DNA from: Pontibacter korlensis
GTDB lineage: Bacteria; Bacteroidota; Bacteroidia; Cytophagales; Hymenobacteraceae
NCBI RefSeq assembly: GCF_000973725.1
Contig: NZ_CP009621.1
Coordinates: forward strand, 3,775,001 to 3,839,000
Length of the DNA: 64,000 nt
Direction of reading: 5' to 3'
Positions 18,689 through 27,324 of this stretch are shown piece by piece; the stretch's first letter is position 1, and every line of letters begins with the position of its first letter. The notes beneath the pieces were generated by a model. That model did not search any database. It was not told the DNA's origin and was given only the letters and a program-made list of their open reading frames with translations. Both the position numbers and the translations under genes were made by a program.

Positions 18689-19798
18689 TTATAGCTGACC
18701 TTTGATGGCATCCATTTCATAAGCCGTGCTCAGGATATTGATGGCTGTGTTGATGTCTTCGGCAGTTGTGTCGTACAGATTATCACCAATTGCGGCCATC
18801 ACTTCCTGATACTTGGCTGCAGATAACTTGCTTCCTGTTTTGTACTGCAAGCCCATCGCAAAACCGATCGCCTCAGACAGGTAGTGGCTCTTTTTTGCCT
18901 GCTCAGCGATGTTTGTTCTGGCGGCATTCAGCTCGTGGATGGCAGCGGCTGCAACAAGGCGCTCCCACTCGGCGCGAACGGTGGCGGCTGCTTCGTCTTT
19001 GCTCTCCATGTCTTTTGCAGAAATGGCGGCGCGCCCTTCGATGAAGGCATCCATCAAGGCTTTGTTGCTGCCTAGTGCGGCATCTACCTTATTGCTGTAG
19101 TTCGCCCAAAATTTAGTACCTGTGGTATTTGCAGGGAAATCAACGGGCGCACCAAAATAGCCGAAAGCCTCATCCCAATGGTGCTCCATTTTAGTACCTT
19201 CGCCCGGCGTTACCGTTGTGTTATCTACAGCAGCGCCAATCTTTTCCTCGGTCAGATATCCGTCCACTGCCTGGTAATAAAGTACAGCACCCATCAGGCC
19301 TTTTGTAATCACCTGCGCATACTCTACGCCGTTCTCATCTACCAGGTAGCTTTTGCTACCATCTGCAGTAGTCAACAAGCCGGGTAAGCCTTCCACAGCA
19401 GAAACACCTGAAGAAAGACTTGCTGCGGCTACTTTATCGAACAAAGCTTCGAATTCATCCTGCGCTGTAGCGATAGTTTTATTTTTCAGCTGCTTGTCTG
19501 TCGCTGCGTTCAGCTTGGGGTCGTTGAACGGTGCGTTAGCATTCGCATACATGTTTCTCATCTTCTGGGCATCCAGCCTTGCACCGGTGTTACCTGTTTT
19601 GATATAGGCATCCAGTTCGCTCAGCATCCCGAGGCGCGTTGTCTGGCCAGCGTAGCTTACATTCTCGAAATTGTAAGTTTCCGGAATATTATAAGAAGGA
19701 TCTTCTTCTTTTTCGTCAGAGCATGAAGAGAAAGCCATACATGCTGCAACTGCAAGTGTAAAGGTTCGGATTTTTGTAGGGTCAAATATCTTGGCCAT
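18689..19798 (-). CDS. DUF4856-domain lipoprotein
   Basis: 369 residues, lipoprotein signal ending in FSSC (MAKIFDPTKIRTFTLAVAACMAFSSC). The mature part carries the DUF4856 pattern: YNFENVSYAGQTTRLGMLSELDAYI at the start, AYFGA-type EAFGYFGAPVDFP in the middle, and a helical C-terminus with ALSEAIGF-like HYLSEAIGFAMGLQYKTGSKLS. DUF4856 proteins regularly accompany imelysin in Bacteroidota and probably share its iron role at the cell surface. First gene of the operon; a promoter and a possible Fur-type site lie just upstream. Confidence 0.85.
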   Translation of the reverse strand: MAKIFDPTKIRTFTLAVAACMAFSSCSDEKEEDPSYNIPETYNFENVSYAGQTTRLGMLSELDAYIKTGNTGARLDAQKMRNMYANANAPFNDPKLNAATDKQLKNKTIATAQDEFEALFDKVAAASLSSGVSAVEGLPGLLTTADGSKSYLVDENGVEYAQVITKGLMGAVLYYQAVDGYLTEEKIGAAVDNTTVTPGEGTKMEHHWDEAFGYFGAPVDFPANTTGTKFWANYSNKVDAALGSNKALMDAFIEGRAAISAKDMESKDEAAATVRAEWERLVAAAAIHELNAARTNIAEQAKKSHYLSEAIGFAMGLQYKTGSKLSAAKYQEVMAAIGDNLYDTTAEDINTAINILSTAYEMDAIKGQL

Positions 19799-19808
19799 TA
19801 GAAATTAT

Positions 19809-19833
19809 TTTTATTTAGACTAATTATAGTTAA
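19809..19833. promoter_or_regulatory. AT-rich imperfect palindrome, possible Fur site
   Basis: The segment tttatttagactaattatag contains the imperfect inverted core ATTTAGACTAAT and lies between the predicted transcription start and the DUF4856 start codon, where a repressor would block transcription. Assignment to Fur rests on position and the iron function of the operon, not on a strong consensus match. Confidence 0.35.
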
Positions 19834-19839
19834 CTGCGG

Positions 19840-19870
19840 CAAAACTAAGCTACGATACCTTAAGAGACAA
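19840..19870 (-). promoter_or_regulatory. Bacteroidota-type promoter of the iron operon
   Basis: On the minus strand a -7 element TAGTTTTG (fits TAnnTTTG) is at 19847-19840, and a TTG at 19870-19868 sits about 20 nt upstream as a -33 element. The start of transcription would fall near 19834, about 36 nt before the DUF4856 ATG. Confidence 0.5.
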
Positions 19871-20266
19871 GGCTTATTTATAAAAATTTTCATAAAAGGG
19901 AACTAAAACAAAAGGCGTTATAACAGCAAATTGAAGCAGCAACAAGGCTATATAGGAGAAGCTGTACACAGAATATTTAAGCTACTGGATTATATGTACA
20001 ACCGCAGCTTATTTACATACATCTTAGATATTAGCCTCAAAAGCTTATATTCTATGGAACACGAGCACCAAATGACAACTGGAGAAAAGTTTCCTTCTAC
20101 TTTACATAACGGTACTTATCAGTCAGGATATAATTGGAGGGCTTAAATGGCATTTACTTTTCAAAAAGGAGATGCCATTGCTTTTGTGTTGCACAAGCTT
20201 TTTTACCTAGTTTAGAGTCTCATCAAGCAAGGCAGAAGTTGTCCTAAGTATGAAATGAGCAAAAGG
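19871..20266. other. Intergenic stretch before the decayed element
   Basis: No gene is supported. The inverted atggcat / atgccat pair at about 20148-20179 could form a loose hairpin. An open frame at 19931-20146 has no motifs. Confidence 0.5.
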
Positions 20267-20285
20267 AGGGGCTACAGGAGCCCCT
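20267..20285 (-). terminator. Terminator overlapping the radC-like stop codon
   Basis: The arms aggggct and agcccct pair around a 5-nt loop; on the minus strand the stem is followed by CCTTTT. The TAG stop of the RadC gene lies in the stem. Confidence 0.6.
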
Positions 20286-20748
20286 CGTCTGCTAGTGAGT
20301 AATAGCCCTCGCTGGTGAGGATGATGTGGTCCAGCACGGCGATGTCCAATAGCTCGCCCCCTTGCTTGATCTTTTTGGTGAGCTGCAGGTCCGCTACACT
20401 GGGCTTGAGGTTGCCCGAGGGGTGGTTGTGGCAGAGTATGACGCCGGAGGCGCAGGCTTTGAGCGCGGCCACGAAGACGAGCTTGGGGTCGGCGACGGTG
20501 CCGGCCACCCCGCCGGTGGAGAGCTCGTAGGCGCCCAGCACCCGGTTGGCCCGGTTGAGAAGGAGCACCTTGAACTGCTCGACGAACTCCAGCTTACTCT
20601 TGTCCCAGCTCTCCTTGAGCACCATGTAAGAGTCGGCAGAACAGGTGACCTGCGGGCGCTCGCTGGGCTTGACGCGGTTGCGGTAGGAGAGCTTGACTTC
20701 GGCTACTCTGTGGAAGGCGGATGTGTTGACGGCCTTTTCCATAATCAT
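20272..20748 (-). CDS. RadC-like JAB-domain protein, short mobile-element form
   Basis: 158 residues. The JAMM metal-binding motif is present (ILCHNHPSGNLKPSVADLQLT: His-x-His, Ser and Asp), as in RadC/JAB1 proteases. The N-terminal helix-hairpin-helix part of full-length RadC (about 220 residues) is absent, as is common for versions on Bacteroidota mobile elements. Biochemical role unknown; not needed for DNA repair as once named. Either of two close ATG codons (20748 or 20742) may be the start. Confidence 0.8.
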   Translation of the reverse strand: MIMEKAVNTSAFHRVAEVKLSYRNRVKPSERPQVTCSADSYMVLKESWDKSKLEFVEQFKVLLLNRANRVLGAYELSTGGVAGTVADPKLVFVAALKACASGVILCHNHPSGNLKPSVADLQLTKKIKQGGELLDIAVLDHIILTSEGYYSLADEGLL

Positions 20749-21286
20749 CTTGTTTTTAGAGTGAGGAATTGATTATGGTGTCCCACCTGCCTTCGGGACG
20801 GACTAAGGGCAAGGTGGAGGGTTCCCTCTGGGATACCCATCTTTCCAGGACTACCTTGTCCCGTGTCCGGCACGCAAGGCTAACTTTGCACTGGAATGAA
20901 TGCCATGGACTTTTGCTTTGAAGTGTCTGTTGAAATACAGCTATGGATAGTCTGTCACTCATCTGGTAGTATACTTTTTCTGTCACTACTGCTGCGTTGC
21001 TGGGATAAAGGGGCTCTTGTTAGCTGTTTCTTTTTCTTAACAGGTCATCAATGGTAGGTTCCTTATGATGGGATTATGTGCCAAAGGCAACAATCTTCTG
21101 GGTATCGCACACGTGTTCAGCCGGTATTAAGCGGTTAGACAGCTACAGCGAAATGAGCTTACTATTGAGAAGGAGCAGATCTAGTAGGCCTGTTAACATT
21201 GCTCATCCTCCTTAATGAGGATGAGCAATGCTTAAAAGGGAAGCATCTTACACTTCATCACAATAGTTGCCGTTATGCTGATAAAG
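20749..21286. other. Intergenic stretch in the decayed element
   Basis: No gene is supported, apart from the terminator hairpin at 21197-21230. The open frame at 20756-20986 (-) has no recognisable motif. Confidence 0.5.
21197..21230 (-). terminator. Terminator of the excisionase/integrase operon
   Basis: A perfect 14-bp stem, cattgctcatcctc with its complement, around a 6-nt cttaat loop, 57 nt downstream of the excisionase-like gene. No long T-run on the minus strand. Confidence 0.6.
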
Positions 21287-21628
21287 CTAAAAGTGCTTAT
21301 GTTTTGGCTTCTTTCTCGTGTACTCCTGTGCCTCCAGCTGCAGTTCTGCCAAAGTCTTCTTCCTTCCTCCTTTGATCCAGGCCTCTAATTCAGATTTGTA
21401 GAAGTAAAGGCGATTTCCGCTCTTGTTGGAAGGTATCTGTCTGCTACTGACCTTCCTGTGCAACGTGGTAATAGTCAGGTTTAGAAATGCAGCCGCCTGT
21501 TCAACAGTGAACATCTCTTCAACATGTTGAGGGTTCTGTCTTTCCTGCAAGAGCTGCTCAAGCTTGCTTATCTTCTCATGCAGCTGGCAGATAGCTTGTG
21601 GGAGCTGCTCAAAAGTAAGTGTTTCCAT
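21287..21628 (-). CDS. Excisionase-like HTH protein
   Basis: 113 residues. An N-terminal coiled coil (LCELHEKISKLEQLLQERQ-type, about residues 12-33) is followed by a MerR/HTH_17 winged-helix domain (about 38-90): MFTVEQAAAFLNLTITTLHRKVSSRQIPSNKSGNRLYFYKSELEAWI. This small family acts as excisionase or mobilisation regulator in Bacteroidota elements. It lies just after the integrase gene on the same strand. A close architectural match is the protein at 48383-48673. Confidence 0.8.
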   Translation of the reverse strand: METLTFEQLPQAICQLHEKISKLEQLLQERQNPQHVEEMFTVEQAAAFLNLTITTLHRKVSSRQIPSNKSGNRLYFYKSELEAWIKGGRKKTLAELQLEAQEYTRKKPKHKHF

Positions 21629-21710
21629 GGTGATTGTTTTTTAGTAGTTTCATTCATATGGTGCTTTTGGCTCTAGCAGGGGGAGCTGCCTGGTCTCTTG
21701 CTGCTGCAGG

Positions 21711-22862
21711 TCAGGATAGGTCTATCTTGATCCTGTCCGCTGCTTCCCGTTTTGAGCGGTCTACCACTTTTGCATATATTTGGGTGGTTTTCAGTTTGCG
21801 GTGGCCCAGCAGTTTTGAAACCGTATAGATGTCGGTGCCGTGCGCCAGCTGCAGCGTAGCATTAATGTGCCTGAAGCAATGAAAGGTGATGTATTTGGTG
21901 ATACCGGCTGCTTTCACCCAGGACCTCAGGATACGGTTATTATAGGCCGAGTATGCCAAGCCATGAAAAACCACTGCCGCTGGATCTCCCCGTTCACCCA
22001 GCAGCTGGACAACCTGGCGTGAGACTGGTAGTTTTTCGGCTCCTTGTGTTTTTTGCTGGCGGAAGTGGAGGTAGTGCCCTTCTGCCTGGCTGTGCTGTAG
22101 TTGGCTCCAAGTAAGCTGCTTTATGTCTGAGAAACGCAAGCCGGTCAGTGCTGAGAAAATAGCTGCCCGTTTCAGGACAGGCAACGGGCACTCCGTTTTG
22201 TAGAGTGCCTGCAGCTCTTCCATGGTCAGATACTCACGCTTGGTTTCCGCAGGCTTGATGGAGGATATTTTAGCACTCAGGTCTGTGGCTATGAGGTCCT
22301 CTTTATAGGCCTGTTTGAGGGTAGCCTTTAGCTTGTTAAAGTAGGAGTGGGCAGTATTAGAAGAAATCAACTTAGCTGCTTTCTTGCTAGACTGGCTGTT
22401 GTTGACTGTTTTCATGCTACGTTGGCTGTTGGCAAGTAGCAGGTAGTTTTTGTAATCGTTACAGGCAGCCACTGTGAGCTCTGTAAGCCTTAGGCCCTCA
22501 GGAAAGAACCTCTGGAGGTAATACAGCGTGCTTTGCCAGTTCCCGCTGTTGGATCCGCTTCTCTTGGCAACCTGCTCTTTATAGTAAGCCAAGAGGGACG
22601 TGTTTCGTCTGGCAGAGGAAAGGAGACCATACTTCATGCTTTGCACATCCAGCTGGCGACTAGCCCTTATATGTTCGGCTAAGGGCTCTCTGTTGTGCTG
22701 CTTGTCAAGTTGGCTCCTCGGGGTATCAAAGACATACAGGCCTAGAAACTCCCGTCGTGTCAATTTGCCTGTGTCCGGATGTGGAATGGGCGGATAATAA
22801 TCCAGGTAGAGTGTGTGACGTGCCTTTGACATTGGCTTGCGGTGTAGCGTTACTTTCGTCAT
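21711..22862 (-). CDS. Tyrosine recombinase (integrase) of the decayed element
   Basis: 383 residues: an N-terminal arm-binding region, a SAM-like core-binding domain (about 95-190) and a catalytic domain. Catalytic residues visible are Arg in ALTGLRFSDIKQLTW, the box HCFRHINATLQLAHG (His-x-x-Arg), the His of LLGHRKLKTTQIYAKV and the Tyr in the same segment. It looks intact. It shares its layout with the integrase at 49701-50828, including an N-terminal PSTGKL-like segment, so both belong to the family that serves Bacteroidota integrative elements. Its cognate Zn-finger/HTH partner is broken. Confidence 0.9.
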   Translation of the reverse strand: MTKVTLHRKPMSKARHTLYLDYYPPIPHPDTGKLTRREFLGLYVFDTPRSQLDKQHNREPLAEHIRASRQLDVQSMKYGLLSSARRNTSLLAYYKEQVAKRSGSNSGNWQSTLYYLQRFFPEGLRLTELTVAACNDYKNYLLLANSQRSMKTVNNSQSSKKAAKLISSNTAHSYFNKLKATLKQAYKEDLIATDLSAKISSIKPAETKREYLTMEELQALYKTECPLPVLKRAAIFSALTGLRFSDIKQLTWSQLQHSQAEGHYLHFRQQKTQGAEKLPVSRQVVQLLGERGDPAAVVFHGLAYSAYNNRILRSWVKAAGITKYITFHCFRHINATLQLAHGTDIYTVSKLLGHRKLKTTQIYAKVVDRSKREAADRIKIDLS

Positions 22863-23379
22863 CAGAGTAGTAAATTTGTTTTCAGATCATCTCTATATAG
22901 TTTAAAATCCTCTAGCCTTTAGCCCTTCCATATACCTGGTCTTTACCTGACGAGAGGCTGATTGCTGGCTGCTGCTTTTGCAGCTTTCAGTCGGGCCTTA
23001 ACAGTACCTGGCAAAAGTCTCTTCTCAAAGATTATTCACGGCAGGTTTGGTTATAAATTCCTTCCCACATGCTGAAAATTAACTTGTATGCTGATGCTAA
23101 ATCTCATGGCCATTCGGTACTGCTAGTATAAACCAAGTAGAATTAGCGTTAAATAAATCAAACAACTCCACCTGATTTCAGTACTGCGGTACAACTACTG
23201 ATTTTTTCCATGCTGCTTTTGATAATCGTCATTATGTGGCGGGTAAAAATCATACCTTTTCTAAATGTGAACTCTTGGCAATCGCCGGCGAGATGTTTAC
23301 CGGTTTTAGAATAAGTTATAGCTGGATTGAAGCCTAAGTGCAGCATCTGCCTTGTCATAGACACATGCATGCTTCTTGT
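22863..23379. other. Intergenic stretch between integrase and broken HTH gene
   Basis: No gene is recognised. In the intact island the corresponding genes overlap, so this 517-bp gap probably reflects later insertion or decay. Confidence 0.5.
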
Positions 23380-23967
23380 TTAGGCTTTGTCACCTGATAA
23401 CCCCGTTGAAGGATTAAGTATGCGATCAATCGCTGCTATTGGTACATAAGCATGTTTTCCTTTTTTGTACTTAGGAATGTTGTTGGGAAGAACCACCTCA
23501 TAAAGGGCCTTCTCTGAGATGCCAAAAACCTTCTGAGCTTCGGTCATTGTATAGCAGTCCTCTATGGGGACTTGTTTTTCGGATGAATCTTTTTGCTTTG
23601 CGACCGAAGGTCGGCTTTGCTCGAAGAGTTGATCAAGATCGACGCGCTTGATAATAGTTCGCCGTCCTACTTTCACAGCTACTAACTCTCCTGCCTTGAT
23701 GTCTCTTCAAACAGTCCACCGGCTAAGCCCTAGTAGTCGGCAAGTTTCCGAGATATTAAGAAACTCTTTAGCCTTCAACTCTTCTATGGGCTTTAGCCTT
23801 ATAGCTTTAGTTTCTTTATTGCTAATCTGAATCTTTGCTTTCTTTTGCCTCGCTTTATAGGCGTGCTTCGCACAATTGTCGCTGTAGTACTGTGTAACTG
23901 TCGTCTTAGCGATAAACTCACTTCCGCAGTGCTGAGAAATCCTCTTAATTCTAATGTTGGAACTCAT
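23380..23967 (-). pseudogene. Zn-finger plus HTH regulator with in-frame stop
   Basis: Homologous to the intact protein at 50828-51178: both start MSSNIR, share [13 protein letters not shown] and AKEFLN segments and end in an HTH_17 domain. One TGA at 23707-23709 interrupts the frame right after GLSRWTV; the downstream codons continue in the same frame as RDIKAGELVAVKVGRRTIIKR, which matches the paralogue's recognition region. A CGA-to-TGA change would explain it. Two of the four finger cysteines are also lost (SQHCG for CQHCG, YYSDNC for FCGDNC). The part after the stop has an extra second HTH domain (TMTEAQKVFGISEKALYEV). Decay at both sites argues against a recoded stop. Confidence 0.75.
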
Positions 23968-24110
23968 GTTGCTAAAGGAAGCTGCATGTTGCAAGATTTC
24001 TCCCGAAAAAAATTTAAGGGCAAAAAAAGAAGATGAGGTACAAGCGAGGCACAGAAACAATAACAATACTGAATTAGTAAAGTTCTATCAAGAGCAGGTG
24101 GTAGACGTAA

Positions 24111-24143
24111 AAAAGCCCATAAATATTTATTTTATGGGCTTTT
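24111..24143 (-). terminator. Terminator of the displaced mnmE 3' end
   Basis: A perfect 13-bp stem (aaaagcccataaa and complement, 7-nt loop) is followed on the minus strand by TTTTTT. It sits 33 nt beyond the displaced mnmE stop, close to the 32-nt spacing of the terminator behind the intact mnmE. Confidence 0.75.
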
Positions 24144-24175
24144 AGTGCAATTTTATATAAGGTAACTTGAGGAGC

Positions 24176-24211
24176 TTATTTGCCGATGCAAAATATGTTA
24201 AATATATTATA
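24176..24211 (-). pseudogene. Displaced mnmE 3' end, island attachment site (distal)
   Basis: On the minus strand it reads NIFNIFCIGK then TAA; the intact MnmE ends NIFTKFCIGK. Bases 24180-24210 match 51381-51411 at 27 of 31 positions in direct orientation, with an 11-nt exact core ttgccgatgca at one end and an 11-nt exact block aaatatattat at the other. This is what integration into the 3' end of mnmE leaves behind. Confidence 0.8.
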
Positions 24212-24821
24212 ATCATTTAGATATAGGTTTGGGGTAACGAATTGGCTGCATTTATAGCGTAAAAAAAAGCAACCTAAAGCAAACACATCTAAAATCTTAG
24301 TCTCATCAGACTATAACTCTAACTTTGTTTATCCGAAAAAGAAAGGGCTTTTAATATTTCAAGAGCTATCATGCGCATGTAACATGTTATAGATTATGCC
24401 TTAGCTAGAATGAGCTTCATTTATTTATTATCCTAAGCTCAATGACAATTATCAATTTGTTTTGATTAAATCATTGGCTATAGGAATATCAGCTGGAGTT
24501 AGGTTTCAATCATAACTTGAACGGTTCTATCCTTTCAACCTATTGTAATCAATCATCTTGAAACTGGAGTTTTTATACTGGCAAATATAGGAGGCTAGGT
24601 CAATCGAGAAAGTATCATATGCATGGATGGAAGAGCTGAAGTAGCGACTAATGACATTTCATATCTAGCTCCTCCTTCAGTTCCCCGAGGAGGGAGCCAT
24701 TGTTTCTTTCATTTTGCTCAACCTTACCGCTGGGAAATTCCCAAAAGCCACCTAGGAATCTTTCAATTTTCCCCTGTATATAAAAATCTTATCCTCTCAA
24801 TAGATGATACCACAAACAATT
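24212..24821. other. AT-rich stretch at the distal end of the island
   Basis: No gene is supported. An imperfect hairpin (gctcctcct ... aggagggagc, about 24669-24699) lies downstream of the SRA-HNH gene and may end its transcript. Confidence 0.5.
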
Positions 24822-25700
24822 TTAATTATAGCCATGGATCTCTCTATGATATGTAAGGTGCTGTGGGGCTATCTGGTGCTTGGGATGTACAAATAGTTCC
24901 CCTTCCACTTCCCCTAAGATCTGAAAACTGTCTGAGATTGTAAAAGTACCTTTATCGAACATTACATGATGATTCGGACAGAGGCAGAGGAGGTTTGCCA
25001 GGCTATCGTCCCCATCATGAGGCATACCTAGCGGGCGGATGTGTGCTCCCTCAGCATAGTACCCGCTTTTTGTCTTGATGGCTGTCTTGCAGACTTGACA
25101 CTCGTACTTATACAGCTTCTTCACTTCCAGGGCAATCTTTGTGTCGCGGACCACCCTCATAACAGTCCCTTGCTTTCGTTTCTTATCCTTGGTACTATGG
25201 TCTAGTTCTACTTCTTCTGGGGATTTCCTCTCTTCGTTGCCACCTGAGTAGACTAATCGGAAGCGGCAGATTTTAAAGCCACTTTTCCCTACTTCCTCCC
25301 AGGCATCAACAACGCTGAACAAACCAGCATAGGTATAGCCGCTCTTTGGGGAGAGAGCTGATTTGTGGGTGTAACCCCTGATCACCCTTACTGGTAGCCC
25401 CTCATTCATACTTTTCAAAAGGGCTGAATTCCCCCTGTTTTCCCAAGATTGATCTATGATCTGTTTCCCTGTATTCGGATCATTGCCTCCAGCCCCAGTG
25501 TAGATGATCTCATCCCCTAGATCCTTATCATCCTCATATCCTCCTGAAAGCACAATAGCGGCAGCGCCTTCTAGGGCATTACCATCTATCCCAGCGCCCC
25601 AATTTCGGTGGAAGCTAGAAGGCATCATCTCTCTTCGACCTTCAAACCAATGTTCTTCCTCAATACCAGGAATTTCTCCGAATATGATGGGTCTTGGCAT
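24822..25700 (-). CDS. SRA/YDG-HNH modification-dependent endonuclease
   Basis: 292 residues. An N-terminal SRA (YDG) domain spans about 1-150: FGEIPGIEEEHWFEGRREM, GIDGNALEGAAAIVLSGGY, DEIIYTGAGGND, PVRVIRGY and GYTYAGLFSVVDAW are the standard blocks that flip out and read a modified cytosine. A C-terminal HNH nuclease spans about 195-270: CQVCKT, AEGAHIRPLG, then NLLCLCPNHHVMFDKG, with two CxxC-type pairs for Zn. Such SRA-HNH proteins are type IV restriction enzymes that cut 5-methyl- or hydroxymethylcytosine DNA. It appears complete. It lies 62 nt after the DUF6615-like gene on the same strand. Confidence 0.9.
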   Translation of the reverse strand: MPRPIIFGEIPGIEEEHWFEGRREMMPSSFHRNWGAGIDGNALEGAAAIVLSGGYEDDKDLGDEIIYTGAGGNDPNTGKQIIDQSWENRGNSALLKSMNEGLPVRVIRGYTHKSALSPKSGYTYAGLFSVVDAWEEVGKSGFKICRFRLVYSGGNEERKSPEEVELDHSTKDKKRKQGTVMRVVRDTKIALEVKKLYKYECQVCKTAIKTKSGYYAEGAHIRPLGMPHDGDDSLANLLCLCPNHHVMFDKGTFTISDSFQILGEVEGELFVHPKHQIAPQHLTYHREIHGYN

Positions 25701-25762
25701 ACTATCTTTGCTTTTTTTCTTAAGTGACCTGTGAGGCTACTTAAAGACTCATTAATCAAAAA

Positions 25763-26497
25763 TTATTTTCTGTTTGGTTCTGTCTTAGTCAGAACTAATC
25801 TTGCTGCAGGCTGGTAGCCCTTTTCCCTCAAAGTACTATTTATTTTTGTCACGTCTGTTGATGGTGGCAACTGCTGATAAGATAAAGTGCTAGCCTTTTC
25901 TTTTTCGAAGTTCAGAGGCCTAAAAGAAGGATCAGAATTTATTTCAGCAAAGCTGTAGATTCTCAGACCTTTGCTGTCTTTTTTTTTCATGAGACAGCAA
26001 GGGATTTCTCTCCATGGCCGCCCTTTTAGATCAGCTTTGTTGTACAAAATTTCGTGTTTAATTTTATCACCATAGACCTTGTTAAGGGATTTAACTTCTG
26101 AAGTTTCTACAATGGTACAACCTAATTGCTTTTCAGTGTAATCCCCCTGACAGTCTTTATGATTAAATTTAAAGCCAGCAATACCGTTATAAAATATGTA
26201 GAAGGTCTGGCAGCCTGCGATACTCTCAAACTTCTCTAGCAGATCTATCTGCTTTCCGTTAGAATTCTTCTGGTTCAATCCAGAAAAATACCCGCTTTTT
26301 TTTATCACTTTGGCTTGAAAGAATAACCTTAAATATTGATCGTGGTCGAGCTCGTAATATATTTCCAGATCTCCTCCATTCAACTTTTCATGTTTAACAG
26401 GTTGAGCATATATAAATGAGCTCTTCTTATTCTTAATATATTTAAGAACTTCGTCAAGAACAATCATTATTGTTATCCCAGTTTCAGGAATGACCAA
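25763..26497 (-). CDS. DUF6615-like putative nuclease
   Basis: 244 residues. The segment GGDLEIYYELDHDQYLRLFFQAKVIKK (about 42-67) has the D...QxK spacing of PD-(D/E)XK nucleases. It is followed by GKQIDLLEKFESIAGCQTFYIFYN, which resembles DUF6615 proteins of defence islands. Recognition is from pattern memory and is not certain. The C-terminal third is unrecognised. A second ATG 10 codons in (26467) is an equally good start. It sits between the deazaguanine-type operon and the SRA-HNH gene, on their strand, with a 161-nt gap upstream, so it may belong to either unit. Confidence 0.5.
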   Translation of the reverse strand: MVIPETGITIMIVLDEVLKYIKNKKSSFIYAQPVKHEKLNGGDLEIYYELDHDQYLRLFFQAKVIKKSGYFSGLNQKNSNGKQIDLLEKFESIAGCQTFYIFYNGIAGFKFNHKDCQGDYTEKQLGCTIVETSEVKSLNKVYGDKIKHEILYNKADLKGRPWREIPCCLMKKKDSKGLRIYSFAEINSDPSFRPLNFEKEKASTLSYQQLPPSTDVTKINSTLREKGYQPAARLVLTKTEPNRK

Positions 26498-26658
26498 AGG
26501 TCCCTCTTGATTAGTTGCTAATTTATTCCAAACAGTTTCAGAAATATTACTAAATAGCTGACACAGTTCGTTATAGCCTTCAGTTCTATTTATAAATATA
26601 ATTATTTAGGGATAAGTTTTCTTGGCGTAGTTAGTGACTTCGGGCACGCAGGCTGCGT

Positions 26659-27315
26659 TCAAAGGTTTAAGGCTAGCTGTTCAGAGTTAATATTGCGGCT
26701 TTGCTTATTAGACATGAATTTCCAAATACTATAATCGATGGAAGACCTTGATACTTCTAATAGATCAGCTGCAAACTCGACTACTTTTTTTGTTGCGTGA
26801 TAGTCTGTTGCTGAGATTTCAGCGAGTTCGACAAAAGAGTAGATGTGTCTATCTACTGCCACACTGTCAAAATTCAATAGCTTAAGTAGATAGTCTAGGG
26901 ATTTTGGGCCGAATCCGTTAAGCTCTAGAAGGCTCTGACGGCAGTATGTATTCTGGAGAAACCCCTTTAAATCCTCGCTAGTGTTAATGCCTTTTATGTC
27001 GGAGAATTCAAGAAGACGCAGCATTCTCTCCTGTTTAATAGGATGCTTCCATTTGATCACCTTCTCAAACCCTTCTTCCTGCAACACAATACTAAATGAT
27101 TCAACAGTGTTTGCTTCAGGATAGTGGGTGAGGACTCTCTGTACTCTTGGCTTTACAACAGATTTATAATTAAGCCCAGCTTGTAGTATCACATCAGTAT
27201 AAAGAGCGCCTATATGGTTGTAGCAAATTCTATCGGGAACATAATGGGTAAAGAAGGGCTCCTCTAAACCTATAATAAAATTTGCCAGTTTCCTTGCCTC
27301 TTTTGCAAAGTTCAT
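26659..27315 (-). CDS. HhH-GPD DNA glycosylase-like protein of the QueC cassette
   Basis: 218 residues, all-helical. The helix-hairpin-helix with catalytic Lys (LLELNGFGPKSLDYLL, about 132-147) is followed by VAVDRHIYSFVELA with the catalytic Asp, the two key residues of EndoIII/OGG1-type bifunctional glycosylases (Lys in GxGxK, Asp in VD). No iron-sulfur Cys cluster is seen at the C-terminus. The N-terminal 100 residues are divergent. It starts 9 nt after the QueC-like stop, as last gene of a tight operon. An OGG-like protein also accompanies QueC-like Cap9 in type IV CBASS, which suggests a shared biochemistry. Confidence 0.75.
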   Translation of the reverse strand: MNFAKEARKLANFIIGLEEPFFTHYVPDRICYNHIGALYTDVILQAGLNYKSVVKPRVQRVLTHYPEANTVESFSIVLQEEGFEKVIKWKHPIKQERMLRLLEFSDIKGINTSEDLKGFLQNTYCRQSLLELNGFGPKSLDYLLKLLNFDSVAVDRHIYSFVELAEISATDYHATKKVVEFAADLLEVSRSSIDYSIWKFMSNKQSRNINSEQLALNL

Positions 27316-27324
27316 AAATACAAA

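Larger units (their letters stand above)
20267..24143. mobile_element. Remnant of an older integrative element next to the mnmE island
   Basis: The gene order (Zn-finger/HTH gene, tyrosine integrase, excisionase-like HTH, RadC) mirrors the right end of the 24-51 kb island. Its Zn-finger/HTH gene is broken and no mobilisation gene remains. It abuts the displaced mnmE 3' end at 24176, as expected for stepwise insertion into one attachment hotspot. Its outer boundary near 20.2 kb is not marked by a recognisable repeat. Confidence 0.5.

Noticed and set aside
20272..20748. Treating the RadC-like protein as a DNA-repair RadC
   Set aside because: It lacks the N-terminal HhH part and sits in a mobile element; the short form is typical there.
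23158..23370. 70-residue minus-strand open frame between integrase and broken HTH gene
   Set aside because: No motif, no homology to the corresponding island genes and unusual composition.
24505..24570. Possible CRISPR-like repeats around tttcaatcat / tttcaacc / gaaactgga
   Set aside because: The units are short, unevenly spaced and not repeated exactly; no cas gene nearby.
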